Positions 8,134 through 16,209 of a DNA stretch of 50,683 nt are shown piece after piece. The translations under genes were made by a program, and so were the position numbers. Every line of letters begins with the position of its first letter. Position 1 is the stretch's first letter. The notes under the pieces were generated by a model. The model made no database searches and was not told where the DNA came from. It saw only the letters and a list, made by a program, of their open reading frames with translations. This DNA comes from Limosilactobacillus viscerum (GTDB lineage: Bacteria > Bacillota > Bacilli > Lactobacillales > Lactobacillaceae). The stretch covers positions 1 to 50,683 of the forward strand of contig NZ_CANDNW010000011.1 in NCBI RefSeq assembly GCF_947387525.1. The letters run 5' to 3'.

Positions 8134-8175
8134 AAAAGAGGCCCAAAGCCCGGCAAAAACCAAGCTCTGGACCTC
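8134..8175 (-). terminator. Terminator between convergent TetR and secreted-protein genes
   Basis: GAGGCCCAAAGC at 8138-8149 pairs with GCTCTGGACCTC at 8164-8175. TTTT follows on the minus strand, so it mainly serves the secreted-protein gene. Confidence 0.65.
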
Positions 8176-8262
8176 TCGCGGAGGGTTCTAGAGATATATA
8201 AACTTCCTCCGTTTCCTCCCCCACTCTTCAACTAGCCATGAATATGATACCCAAGTTAAAAA

Positions 8263-9123
8263 CTAGTGGACAAAATCAATTTCCGTTGCGAGGGCACGAA
8301 CTTTGGCAACGGCACCGTCATTATTAACCTTATTAATCACTTTATGTAAGTTAACCGATCCGTGGTGGTGGTCACCGGCACCATAGAAGTAAATTTCACC
8401 ATCATGGTCAACGGTGTAGTCAAAACTACCTTCCTGGGCATTTTTAGTAACCAGTTCAAACATAATTCCGTTGCCGGGTTCATCAACATCGCTGGAATCA
8501 CGCTGGCGAAGCTCCATGCCGCCATTTTTCACTGAGTCCTTAAACATCCGTGGCTGTTGGTAATAAACAATAGCCGCCGCTGTCTCCATCGGGGTAATCG
8601 AGTTATACTCCAGTTTGCTACCAGTTGAGTTCTTGGCTGGCTGTTGGCTTGCCTGGCCGGTGCCGGTACTGAGGTTAAAGTTCTTAATAATCCGGTCAAA
8701 GTAAGGCTTATCATCCCCATACTTAGCAGCTAATGCTGACTTAGAATAGGTCTTTGACGCGTTCTTATCCCCCATTCCGGTACCATCACTCTTAAAATCA
8801 TCATAACTAACAGTGACACTATCCGCATTAACGATCATGTCGGTAGTATGGCCACCAAAACCGATTGTGTAGGTATTTCCCTTTTGGGTTAACGTCATCC
8901 CAATTCCATCTTTTGCTGGCTTTTCCTTCGCAATTTCAGCAATCTTTGCGTCCTTATCCAGCATTAGGTAGCCCATCAATGCATACTCACTATCGTTGTA
9001 CTTAGCGCTAGCCATTGCCGAACTAATAAGGTGGTTGGCAACTGGGGCGTCCGTTAATGGTGTGACCGTCATCAACGTGGTTGCGGCAAGCATTGCTCCT
9101 GCCATCATAACTTTCTTATTCAC
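8263..9123 (-). CDS. Conserved secreted protein (Lreu_0056-like)
   Basis: 286 residues. The first about 40 are a signal peptide: MNKK, a hydrophobic core, then SSAMASA before KYNDSEYALMGYL. The mature part begins with a helical segment on a GIGMTLTQKG..YTIGFGG strand pair, followed by a Q/N/S-rich linker (TGQASQQPAKNSTG) and a second domain ending in YFYGAGDHHHGSVNLHKV. It resembles a secreted family I know from L. reuteri annotations (Lreu_0056 family); the name is from memory, and no function is established. The GDHHHGS cluster could bind metal, which is inference. Single gene with its own terminator. Confidence 0.75.
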   Translation of the reverse strand: MNKKVMMAGAMLAATTLMTVTPLTDAPVANHLISSAMASAKYNDSEYALMGYLMLDKDAKIAEIAKEKPAKDGIGMTLTQKGNTYTIGFGGHTTDMIVNADSVTVSYDDFKSDGTGMGDKNASKTYSKSALAAKYGDDKPYFDRIIKNFNLSTGTGQASQQPAKNSTGSKLEYNSITPMETAAAIVYYQQPRMFKDSVKNGGMELRQRDSSDVDEPGNGIMFELVTKNAQEGSFDYTVDHDGEIYFYGAGDHHHGSVNLHKVINKVNNDGAVAKVRALATEIDFVH

Positions 9124-9238
9124 AATCTTTCTCCTCCATTAATTAATACTTCTAACTATAACTAGTTGGGTAGTAAAAAAGCAAATGGTGGTAAGTGGTC
9201 CGGCCTAAACTAAATTGCTTATGATTTGGTAATAAAAA

Positions 9239-9269
9239 ACGGGTGGACAACATCCGCTGTCACACCCGT
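9239..9269 (-). terminator. Terminator of ribB
   Basis: On the minus strand ACGGGTG and CACCCGT form a stem with inner TGACA/TGTC pairing, followed by six T. Confidence 0.7.
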
Positions 9270-9293
9270 CAAAAACGTCTTTGGTGAAATTTA

Positions 9294-9956
9294 CTATTCA
9301 GTGACCCGCGCCAGTTGAGCCGCGTAATCAATTCCCTTAGCATCCATGTAATCTGTAATTTGCTTAATTGTCAGGAATGGGACATGGACCCGTTGTGCCA
9401 ATTCAAACAGGCTGTCCCGACGAGCCATCGTTCCATCTTCCTTCAAGACTTCAATAATTACTGCAACTGGTTCCTTACCAGCAAGGTAGGCAAGGTCAAC
9501 CGCTGCTTCAGTATGGCCAGTCCGGTCACGAAGCCCCCGTTCTTGTGCATACAGGGGTTGAATATGACCAGGGTGGTTAAAGTCAGTTGCCTTCGCGGTT
9601 GGCTTAGCAATCTGTCGAATTGTTGCTGCACGGTCAAAAGCAGAAACGCCGGTAGTAACACCGGTAGCTTCATAAGTCCCATCGGCAGTAACCATGAATG
9701 GTGTTTGGTTCGGGTCGGTGCTGTGTTCAACCATCGGCTTAAAGCCCAGCCGATCGGCAATTTGTTCGCTGACGGGAACGCACATCAGCCCATTAGCTTC
9801 ATTAAGCATCTCGTAGACGGTCCCAGCATCAATGCCATCGCCAAGAGCAACCAGGTCTCCTTCATTTTCCCGGTTCTCATCATCAGCGAGGATAATGTAG
9901 CCACCATTCTTTAATTGAGTCAGTGCCTCTTCAACAGTTGAGAATTCGTTTTGCAT
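9294..9956 (-). CDS. ribB: 3,4-dihydroxy-2-butanone-4-phosphate synthase
   Basis: 220 residues, the length of a stand-alone RibB. The acidic metal and substrate loop DDENRENEGD lies at 25-34. The second active-site segment DFNHPGHIQPLYAQ comes near 122, and RTGHTEAAVDL near 142 carries the conserved His-Thr-Glu. RibB converts ribulose-5-phosphate to the four-carbon riboflavin precursor plus formate in the cytoplasm. No GTP cyclohydrolase II domain is fused, and no other rib genes or FMN riboswitch lie beside it, so it cannot make riboflavin alone from this locus. Confidence 0.92.
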   Translation of the reverse strand: MQNEFSTVEEALTQLKNGGYIILADDENRENEGDLVALGDGIDAGTVYEMLNEANGLMCVPVSEQIADRLGFKPMVEHSTDPNQTPFMVTADGTYEATGVTTGVSAFDRAATIRQIAKPTAKATDFNHPGHIQPLYAQERGLRDRTGHTEAAVDLAYLAGKEPVAVIIEVLKEDGTMARRDSLFELAQRVHVPFLTIKQITDYMDAKGIDYAAQLARVTE

Positions 9957-10121
9957 TAGTCAGTTTCTCCTTTGTAAGTTCACGAGTAACAGTGCAACAA
10001 CATTCGAATGTGTCATTATAATAACGAACTATTTGTTTTAAATCAACTAATTTTTAAACAAAAATCGAATATTTAAACTAATTAAGCATATAAAACTATT
10101 TAAAAACGAACAAAAAGAATG

Positions 10122-10166
10122 AAAAGTGGTCATGGCAAAGTTTGGCTTTTGTCACGACCACTTTTT
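10122..10166 (-). terminator. Terminator of the MerR-FMN reductase operon
   Basis: AAAAGTGGTC at 10122-10131 pairs with GACCACTTTT at 10156-10165. The inner stem is nearly continuous, with T tracts on both strands. It probably works in both directions. Confidence 0.75.
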
Positions 10167-10216
10167 ATTAGTTTCGAATACTTCCAGCGATAACTCATGT
10201 CACAGGCTGTTTATTT

Positions 10217-10669
10217 TCATAATTTTTGCTGTAACTTTGTAAACTTCTTATTCGGTGTTGCTGCGCCCACAAAATCCAAGCCGAGCACCTTGCAGAAACG
10301 ACTGACTAACTTCGTTGCCGGACCAATTGTGTCGCTTGGGTCGGCTCCCTGTACCAGTAAGTAAACTTGCTTACCGGCAAGTGCCTTCACTTTTTCCACT
10401 GGCATTTGTGATACCCGTTCCATCAATACTTTTAGGTAGGCACTAATCGTGTGCCAGTACACTGGTGTCCCCAGGATAATTTGATCTGCCGCTAATAACT
10501 GATCATAAATTACGCTGAATTGGTCATCAGGATAATCTTGCCCAAGCTGGTAAACCTTGTACTGAGATAGTGCAACTTCTTGGTAATCGTGTCCGCTTAA
10601 AAAGCGTTGACCAAACTGGTGGGTATTACCAGTCGGATTTTGACTGGCATTAACAAAAAGAATACTCAT
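10217..10669 (-). CDS. NAD(P)H-dependent FMN reductase-like protein
   Basis: 150 residues with a flavodoxin-like fold. VNASQNPTGNTHQFGQRFL near the N-terminus is the FMN phosphate loop of NADPH-dependent FMN reductases. GTPVYWHTISAYLKVLMERVSQM near 92-114 is the second flavin contact and is strongly typical of this family. It probably reduces quinones, azo compounds or flavins in the cytoplasm. It is the second gene of an operon with a MerR regulator 39 bases upstream. Its start codon and ribosome site are inside a perfect hairpin (10665-10696). Confidence 0.87.
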   Translation of the reverse strand: MSILFVNASQNPTGNTHQFGQRFLSGHDYQEVALSQYKVYQLGQDYPDDQFSVIYDQLLAADQIILGTPVYWHTISAYLKVLMERVSQMPVEKVKALAGKQVYLLVQGADPSDTIGPATKLVSRFCKVLGLDFVGAATPNKKFTKLQQKL

Positions 10670-10696
10670 ATAATCACCTCAGACTGATTATATGAG
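10665..10696 (-). promoter_or_regulatory. Hairpin sequestering the FMN reductase start codon
   Basis: CTCATATAATC at 10665-10675 and GATTATATGAG at 10686-10696 are perfect 11-base arms. In the mRNA the ATG (10669-10667) is in the 3' arm and the GAGGTG ribosome site is in the loop and at its edge. The upstream MerR stop codon is only 13 bases away. Confidence 0.6.
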
Positions 10697-10708
10697 CTGG
10701 AGCTAACT

Positions 10709-11143
10709 CTATGGCAACGGTTCTTTTTGGAGAAGTTTTTGAACAAGAGCTGACTTTTCATCATGACAAACATCAAGTCGTCCCTCTTCGACCGCCGTTT
10801 GGTAATACTTAACCTTGCCATTAATCAGGTCAAGCTTCTCCTGGAGGTCCTGCATCTGGGCTTCAACCTTTGCCTGCTGTCTCTCAAATAATTGTAACCG
10901 TTCCGGGGCAGTATCGATTCCCTCGCCAACGAGTTGAACATACCGCTTGATATTTTGGAGGGACATCCCCGTCTGCTTGAGGCATTCAACCGTGTTGAGG
11001 GTTAAAATGTCATCTTCAGAAAACTCCCGTCGGCCATACTGGTCCCGCTTGACGTTGTTTAAGAGGCCAATTCGTTCGTAATAGCGAAGGGTATAAATAC
11101 TGATCCCCAGTAATTCGCTAACTTCCTTGATTTGATATGACAT
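10709..11143 (-). CDS. MerR-family regulator
   Basis: 144 residues. The N-terminal winged helix is YQIKEVSELLGISIYTLRYY followed by ERIGLLNNVKRDQYGRREF. The effector region carries VECLKQTGMSLQNIKRYVQL, and the C-terminal coiled coil (about 80-125) includes LQEKLDLINGKVKYYQTAV. This is the AdhR/YyaN-like subgroup, often aldehyde- or electrophile-responsive. It heads an operon with an FMN reductase. A MerR-type promoter with a 19-base spacer and a perfect dyad lies just upstream, indicating autoregulation. Confidence 0.9.
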   Translation of the reverse strand: MSYQIKEVSELLGISIYTLRYYERIGLLNNVKRDQYGRREFSEDDILTLNTVECLKQTGMSLQNIKRYVQLVGEGIDTAPERLQLFERQQAKVEAQMQDLQEKLDLINGKVKYYQTAVEEGRLDVCHDEKSALVQKLLQKEPLP

Positions 11144-11173
11144 ACAATCGCTCCTATTCTCGCTAACATGGCT

Positions 11174-11204
11174 AAAATAATTAATACTTAATTAAAGTAT
11201 ACAA
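11174..11204 (-). promoter_or_regulatory. MerR-type promoter of the MerR-FMN reductase operon
   Basis: On the minus strand: -35 TTGTAT, a 19-base spacer, then -10 TATTTT. The dyad ATACTT-AATTA-AAGTAT lies across the -35 and spacer. Its sequence differs from the five-member group, so it probably answers to its own MerR. Confidence 0.55.
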
Positions 11205-11244
11205 AAAATGCGCCACATTTCTAGAAAGAAAGGTGCGCATTTTC
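11205..11244 (-). terminator. Terminator after the flavocytochrome gene
   Basis: AAAATGCGCC at 11205-11214 pairs with GGTGCGCATTTT at 11232-11243. T tracts lie on both sides. Confidence 0.75.
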
Positions 11245-11276
11245 ATATTTTACATTGTCATCCGCTCATCTGATAG

Positions 11277-12533
11277 CTAGCCCTTGTGGAAACCACGCTG
11301 GCGAAGAGTATGCCGAACCTTAAGAACACGGTTGGCAGAACCAACAATGATTACCTGACCCTCAGCGACTTCCGCATCACTAATTAAGTCACACAGTTGA
11401 GTTTCATCAAAGCGGTGGTGCTGGGCATCAACCTGTACGCCTTGTTTGCGTAATGAAGCTAACTGTTGCTGGTAATATTCATCATTCACCTGTGGGCCCG
11501 ACCAAATGAGGTGGAGCTTTTTCTGTCCCGCATACTGGTTCGCCAAACTAAGCAATGGTGCAATCCCTGAACCGAGGCCATACAGGATTACCGGACCGTT
11601 AGCGGCAGAAACTTCCTGGTCAAATTGACCAAACGGACCCGCCAACTTTACCGCGGTCCCCACTGGAATTTGGGAAACTTTTCTTGTAAAGTCGCCCAAG
11701 CGGTGGATCGTTAAAGTCAATTCGTTGCCGTTCTGGCGCGGGGCTGACGCTACCGAGAACGGGTGTGTTTCATATGAAACATTATTTTTATCCCGGAACG
11801 AAACAAAGTAGAAATCCCCCGCCTGGTATGCCGGTTGCGTGGTTGAAAGACGGATAACTACCTTTTGGAGCTGGTCATCAATGGCCTCGTTTTCAACCAC
11901 TACCCCTGCGCTAGCCGCAACCGACCAGCGAATTTTCCACACCGCATATGCCAAAATTGCAAGTATAGTATAGGCATTGAAGACTAACCGAAAACCGGGG
12001 ACATTCAACCGGGCAATTAGTTGAACGTGGAGCCAAATCAAGGCAACCGCCAGCCAATTCAGCCGGTGGAGCCAAATAGAAACCTGGTGCTTAAAGACGT
12101 GTCGTTCTAGTATTCCCTTTAAAATGCGAACCCATTGAACCCAGTCAACGAGCCAGCCGGACAGGAAGAGGATCGCATATACTATCATGAAGATTTCCAA
12201 ATACCAGGCAATGTTTCCCGTATCCTTAATCAACGGAAACATCGAAAAAGCAATGAACTTATGGAAAGTTGCTGCCACTAGTGCAAGAACCCCTAGCAGC
12301 CCGTGTAACAGGTACAGCGATGGTAAACCTATCTGCTGTGCCAGCCACCGGGGCCGGGTTGAGAAGTAAATTGTCGCTAGCCACCAAACATAAGCAACAA
12401 TCCCCAGGTCGTAAGCAATCAAGTGGTCGGGCGTATCAAGCATTTGCGTGTCTAAGAGGTAAATAAGCGGTAGCGACAAAGCCACCAGGGCCAGCCAGAC
12501 TACCGCCATTTTTGCAATGTGTGTCTTTTTCAT
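11277..12533 (-). CDS. Ferric-reductase-like transmembrane flavocytochrome
   Basis: 418 residues. Six hydrophobic helices fill about residues 8-200. Four histidines have the bis-heme spacing of this superfamily: His77-x13-His91 and His156-x12-His169. The C-terminal half is a ferredoxin-NADP reductase module: the FAD motif HPFSVAS at 257-263 and the nucleotide motif GLGSGIAPLLS at 319-329. Such proteins move electrons from cytoplasmic NAD(P)H across the membrane to an outside acceptor. It is the last gene of the esterase - anchored flavodoxin (broken) - flavocytochrome operon, 14 bases after the flavodoxin. A membrane electron path to the exported flavodoxins is my inference. Lactobacilli usually lack heme synthesis, so heme would have to be imported. 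Confidence 0.86.
   Translation of the reverse strand: MKKTHIAKMAVVWLALVALSLPLIYLLDTQMLDTPDHLIAYDLGIVAYVWWLATIYFSTRPRWLAQQIGLPSLYLLHGLLGVLALVAATFHKFIAFSMFPLIKDTGNIAWYLEIFMIVYAILFLSGWLVDWVQWVRILKGILERHVFKHQVSIWLHRLNWLAVALIWLHVQLIARLNVPGFRLVFNAYTILAILAYAVWKIRWSVAASAGVVVENEAIDDQLQKVVIRLSTTQPAYQAGDFYFVSFRDKNNVSYETHPFSVASAPRQNGNELTLTIHRLGDFTRKVSQIPVGTAVKLAGPFGQFDQEVSAANGPVILYGLGSGIAPLLSLANQYAGQKKLHLIWSGPQVNDEYYQQQLASLRKQGVQVDAQHHRFDETQLCDLISDAEVAEGQVIIVGSANRVLKVRHTLRQRGFHKG
11766..11781. other. parS-like palindrome (copy 2, inside a gene)
   Basis: TGTTTCATATGAAACA, a perfect 16-base palindrome inside the flavocytochrome coding sequence, related to the copies at 1880, 21261 and 43920. It has two differences from the ParB consensus. 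Confidence 0.35.
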
Positions 12534-12547
12534 CTTAACCCACCGTA

Positions 12548-13171
12548 TTAGTAGCCAAGACCATCAAGCCAGCTGTTAACCCGCTTTTGAACTTGACTTG
12601 GGTTATTCTTGACTGAGTTACCACGAGCAGTAAAGCCCTTGCGTACCTTAGACTTTGGGAATTGCTTCTTCAGAACTGAACTAGTGTTACCCAGACCAGA
12701 ACCTTCAGATGTCGTAAATGGAATCAAGGTCTTACCGTTCAAGCCACTTTCCTTGTCCAGGAAGGTCCGGACAACCATTGGGTATTCACCCCACTAGATT
12801 GGGCCACCGACAAAGACAGTGTCATACTTGCTAACATTAGGGAGTTTACCCTTGATTGCCGGACGGGCATCACGGTCTTGTTCCCGTTGGGCAACCTTAG
12901 TGGTTTGGTCATAACCGTTTGGGTAAGCCTTCTTTGGTACGATTTCGTAAGTATCAGCACCAGTCTTTTGCTTGATAAAGTTGGCTACTTGGGCAGTGTT
13001 ACCCTTACTCAGGGAGCCACCATAAACCCCTTTGGTACGGGAAAAGTAAACAACTAAGGTTTTCTTATTCGATGCCGCCTTGGCGGTTGCGTTATTACTA
13101 AAGGCGACGGTACCAACCACAGCTGCTACCAGTGTCACCGCTACAGCGAGCGTTTTCCAAAGTTTTTTCAT
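12548..13171 (-). pseudogene. Membrane-anchored flavodoxin with a Trp-to-TAG stop
   Basis: Codons 1-125 give an N-terminal signal or anchor (MKKLWKT, hydrophobic, then ATAKAAS), a flavodoxin start (LVVYFSRTKGVYGG) and YDTVFVGGPI. TAG at 12796-12794 follows, then the same frame continues WGEYPMVVRTFLDKESGLNG through LIPFTTSEGSG to LDGLGY and TAA at 12548. Intact relatives in this window read GHPIWWG or GFPTWWQ here, so the stop replaces the first Trp (TGG to TAG). The full length would be 207 residues. The truncated product lacks the isoalloxazine loop and the C-terminal half. It lies between an exported esterase and the flavocytochrome. Confidence 0.9.
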
Positions 13172-13191
13172 GTTAATTCCTTCTTTCTTGA

Positions 13192-14073
13192 CTAGTTAAA
13201 AATTTGACTTGCGTAGTGACTAAACGCCCGCCGCGTAGTTTGCGGGCTATGCGTCCCACCCGGTACCTGGTAATACTGGAGATTACGGTTATTAAATTCT
13301 GGCAAACAGTGCATTGCCTGAATTTGCGGCTCCATTGAACCACTAGTGCCGTCGTTACGGCCAACTCCTGCAAGAATCTTAAAGTCCAATTGGGAGTGGT
13401 CTTGGACTGTCTGAGCTAACCGGCGTGCGGTCCGGGTTGGTGCGGTGGAACCACCATCATCCTGAACGGTCCAGCTGTCACCGGCAACCGGAATAAATGT
13501 CCGGAAGTACGGCAACTGATACTGGAAAGCATACCAGGTTGTAATGGCTCCCATTGAAAAGCCGCCAAACGCCCGGTGGTTACGTGAAGCCTGCAACGCC
13601 TGGGTGCTAGTACCGTTAGCATAAGTGTGGTAGCGACCTTCGACAGCAGGAACCAGATCTTGGACAAGTTCATTTTGAGCAAAGGTCCGGTTAAGGCGGT
13701 TGTCACGATAATAATCACTAGTGACGAAGCTCCGGTTAGGATAATAAGTTGGGAATACCACGATTGATGGCTTCAACTTACCGGAAGAAATCAATTGGTC
13801 CAGGCTCCGTTGAAAGTTACCATCACGGAAGAAGTCCCGCGGGGTTTCTGTTGAACCGTGTACCAGGTAAATGACGTTATAGCGGTGGCTGGAGCTATAA
13901 TTTGGCGGCAAGTAGACAAGTGCCGACTTACGATAGTCTTTTCCCCGGTATTGAGTTTGGTAATTTACCGTCTCAACCCGTGAACTAGATGCGTAAGTAT
14001 TCCTGACTGTAATTGCAACCACGTACAAGATACCTCCAATCACTAGCAGTAATTTCAATGCTTTTTTTATCAT
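13192..14073 (-). CDS. Exported or membrane-anchored esterase (esterase D / PF00756 type)
   Basis: 293 residues. The first 25 residues are a hydrophobic anchor or signal (KKALKLLLVIGGILYVVAI). The catalytic elbow GGFSMG lies at 170-175 (Ser173). VIYLVHGSTETPRDFF near 67 contains the oxyanion strand, and PGGTHSPQTTRRAF near the C-terminus supplies the His. The fold is that of feruloyl or S-formylglutathione esterases acting on the cell surface. It is the first gene of the operon with the broken flavodoxin and the flavocytochrome, under a MerR-type promoter at 14105-14135. Substrate unknown. Confidence 0.86.
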   Translation of the reverse strand: MIKKALKLLLVIGGILYVVAITVRNTYASSSRVETVNYQTQYRGKDYRKSALVYLPPNYSSSHRYNVIYLVHGSTETPRDFFRDGNFQRSLDQLISSGKLKPSIVVFPTYYPNRSFVTSDYYRDNRLNRTFAQNELVQDLVPAVEGRYHTYANGTSTQALQASRNHRAFGGFSMGAITTWYAFQYQLPYFRTFIPVAGDSWTVQDDGGSTAPTRTARRLAQTVQDHSQLDFKILAGVGRNDGTSGSMEPQIQAMHCLPEFNNRNLQYYQVPGGTHSPQTTRRAFSHYASQIFN

Positions 14074-14104
14074 CGTGTCACCTCTTTGCTTTCAAATTAT
14101 CAGT

Positions 14105-14135
14105 AATATAAACCTTGCAGTGAACTTCAAGTCAA
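14105..14135 (-). promoter_or_regulatory. MerR-type promoter, copy 2 (esterase-flavodoxin-flavocytochrome operon)
   Basis: On the minus strand: -35 TTGACT, spacer TGAAGTTCACTGCAAGGTT (19 bases), then -10 TATATT. Confidence 0.75.
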
Positions 14136-14140
14136 TAGTT

Positions 14141-15321
14141 TTAATGATGTTCAACCGCCCCATTAAGCTTTTGGCGGTTAAATAGGTAAATTACTAGGAC
14201 AATCGGGAGAATTACCAGCATGACCGGGTAGAACCAGGTCAACGGCAGGTAGTTGTCAATTAATCCCCCAATGATTGGGCCAAGTGACATCCCAATGTCG
14301 AGGCCTAAATAGAAGGTCGAATTGGCAAGCCCCTGTTCAGCCATCGGTGCCAACATCAGGGAAGTTGACTGGCAGATGGAAAACATAATTCCATATCCAA
14401 GGGCCATACAACCCGCTGCCACCGCCATTTGCCAATCACTATTCATAATCGCCAGGAAAACAATGTAAACCACGGAAGCAACCGCGCAGATTGCAAACCA
14501 GACACCAAAGCGAACCGTGTCGAAGAAATTCTTGAGGGCAATCCGGATAGCAAACAGGACTACCGCATAAATGAAGAAGTACATCCCAACCGCCACATTA
14601 AGGTGACGTTGGGCAACATACATCACGATATCCGCCTGGGTAGCAAAATATGGGATTGACAGCAACGACATAATTGACGCCACGGCAAGCGTATCTTTCT
14701 GGATAATCTTGAAGTGGTGGCGTCCCTTATTTTCCTGCGGCCGGTACTTCGGCTGGGCCGGGTTGCCAACAAACTGGATCAAGATCACCATTAATAGGAC
14801 CGCTGCCGCAGAAACGCCTAACATCGGCCGGTAACCAATTACCTGGTAAAGGTTGATTGCCAGTGCGGGTGCAAGGGCCATTGATGAGGCATTAAGCAAG
14901 CCGTAGTAACCCATTGCCTCACCGACATGGTCACGGGGAACCAGAAAAGCAATCCAGGTCGCCATGCAGACCGTACAGAAAACGAAACCAATTCCATTAA
15001 TGAAGCGGAACAGTAAGAGAAGTTGGGAATTGGGGGCGAAGACATAACCGAGGGTACCGATAAAGCAGATGCTCCCGCCAAAGAAGGTCAGTCGGTACTT
15101 GGAAATCCGGTCGGTTAAATTACCCGCAACTGGCCGCAAAATCATTGAGATGATATTCATCACCCCAACGACGATCCCGGCAAAAGCACTGCTTGCGCCA
15201 ATGTCACGTGCATACCATTAATCAATGGATTAACCGCCATGGTTGAAAACTGAAACAGAAATGTCGCCGCCATTACTAAGATCGTATCCTTAGTAAAAAG
15301 CTTCTCTTGATGGTCCGCCAT
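14141..15321 (-). pseudogene. MFS transporter with a one-base frameshift
   Basis: The first 35 codons (from ATG 15321 after GGAAGG) give the cytoplasmic start and helix 1, FLFQFSTMAVNPLING. At about 15214-15217 one base is missing. The original frame then ends at TGA, while the next frame continues YARDIGASSAFAGIVVGVMN and the rest of an MFS protein with RPVAGNLTDRISKYRL, the motif A-like loop. The total span is one base short of a multiple of three. About 393 residues and 11-12 helices would be normal. The downstream part could still start internally (ATG near 15163), but without helix 1 transport is unlikely. It follows an anchored flavodoxin gene. Confidence 0.88.
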
Positions 15322-15334
15322 CAAATTGCCTTCC

Positions 15335-15375
15335 TTCCACAAAAGTGGCCGCTACTTGTCGGCCACTAAAAAATC
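15335..15375 (-). terminator. Partial terminator between anchored flavodoxin and MFS pseudogene
   Basis: On the minus strand AGTGGCCG and CGGCCACT pair, followed by TTTTG. Some readthrough into the MFS remnant is possible, as no other promoter is evident. Confidence 0.55.
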
Positions 15376-15969
15376 CTAGTTATTGTTCATCAGACCATTC
15401 CGTTGCAAGAACTTCCGCAGTTGAGCGTTATTATCATCGTAACGGAAACCATTCTTGATCGTTGCTCCATCAGCCCGAGCCAACCGACGCATTGTTGGCA
15501 TCGAAGCCTTCATCGGGGTGCTCATGCTAGTGGTAAATGGAATAATGGTCTTTCCCTGGAAATTGTATGCATCAAACAGGGAGTGGATAACCATTGGTGG
15601 TTGTTGCCACCAAGTTGGGAACCCAACCATCACCGTGCTGTACTGATCAAGGTTTGGCAAGTTGTGCTTGATTGCCGGGTGAATATTGTGCCGCCGTTCA
15701 CGGTCGGCTACTCGGGCGTAATTGTCATAGCCTTTCGGGTAAGGGGTTGCCCGTTGAAGACGGACAATATCTGCACTGGTATAGTGCTGAATCTGTTGGG
15801 CGGCTTGTTTTGTTGTCCCTGACATAGAGAAGTAGACAATTAACGTCTTGTTGCCGTTAGAACTTGCAGCTGACGCATTGTTGTTATGGCTATCGAAGCC
15901 AAAGACGAGAGCAAACATCGCTACAGTTGCAATAATGATTGCAGTTAACCAGCTAAAATGTTTGTGCAT
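15376..15969 (-). CDS. Membrane-anchored (extracytoplasmic) flavodoxin
   Basis: 197 residues. The N-terminus has a positively charged start and one hydrophobic segment (LTAIIIATVAMFALVFGF, about 8-25), a low-complexity linker (NNNASAASSNGN), then the flavodoxin domain. That domain has YFSMSGTTKQAAQQI (FMN phosphate loop), GFPTWWQQPPMVIHSLF (flavin loop) and IIPFTTSMSTPM. The topology puts the flavodoxin outside the membrane. It is an intact paralogue of the broken 12548-13171 gene. It has its own MerR-type promoter. A role as an extracytoplasmic redox carrier served by the nearby flavocytochrome is inference. Confidence 0.87.
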   Translation of the reverse strand: MHKHFSWLTAIIIATVAMFALVFGFDSHNNNASAASSNGNKTLIVYFSMSGTTKQAAQQIQHYTSADIVRLQRATPYPKGYDNYARVADRERRHNIHPAIKHNLPNLDQYSTVMVGFPTWWQQPPMVIHSLFDAYNFQGKTIIPFTTSMSTPMKASMPTMRRLARADGATIKNGFRYDDNNAQLRKFLQRNGLMNNN

Positions 15970-16004
15970 AGTTATTCACTCCTTATTCAATCTTGTTTGT
16001 GAAA

Positions 16005-16035
16005 AGTTTAGACCTTACAGTTAACTCGAAGGCAA
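16005..16035 (-). promoter_or_regulatory. MerR-type promoter, copy 3 (anchored flavodoxin)
   Basis: On the minus strand: -35 TTGCCT, spacer TCGAGTTAACTGTAAGGTC (19 bases), then -10 TAAACT. Confidence 0.75.
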
Positions 16036-16125
16036 GTAATCCTGTAAAATCAATCTTTAACTTTCGATGTTTCTAATTATATGGTGCATAGCAAAGAGAA
16101 TAAATTATCAAAACTCAATAGCACC

Positions 16126-16142
16126 ATACGCTAAGTACATAG
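16126..16142. promoter_or_regulatory. ATACG-N7-YATAG motif, copy 2
   Basis: ATACGCTAAGTACATAG, preceded by AGCACC. It lies 67 bases upstream of the ClC start and also in the upstream region of the divergent flavodoxin. Confidence 0.5.
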
Positions 16143-16209
16143 TGACCTTTTGCATTCCTGCCGCGCCACCGATATATTAGAAGAAGTAAATTGTTAGGAG
16201 ATGAAAAAT

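Noticed and set aside
9315-9914. Long plus-strand ORF opposite ribB
   Set aside because: It is a mirror of the strongly conserved ribB coding sequence with no ribosome site or recognisable domain.
9957-10216. FMN riboswitch upstream of ribB
   Set aside because: The conserved RFN core sequences are not visible; the region is AT-rich and holds only the neighbouring operon's terminator.
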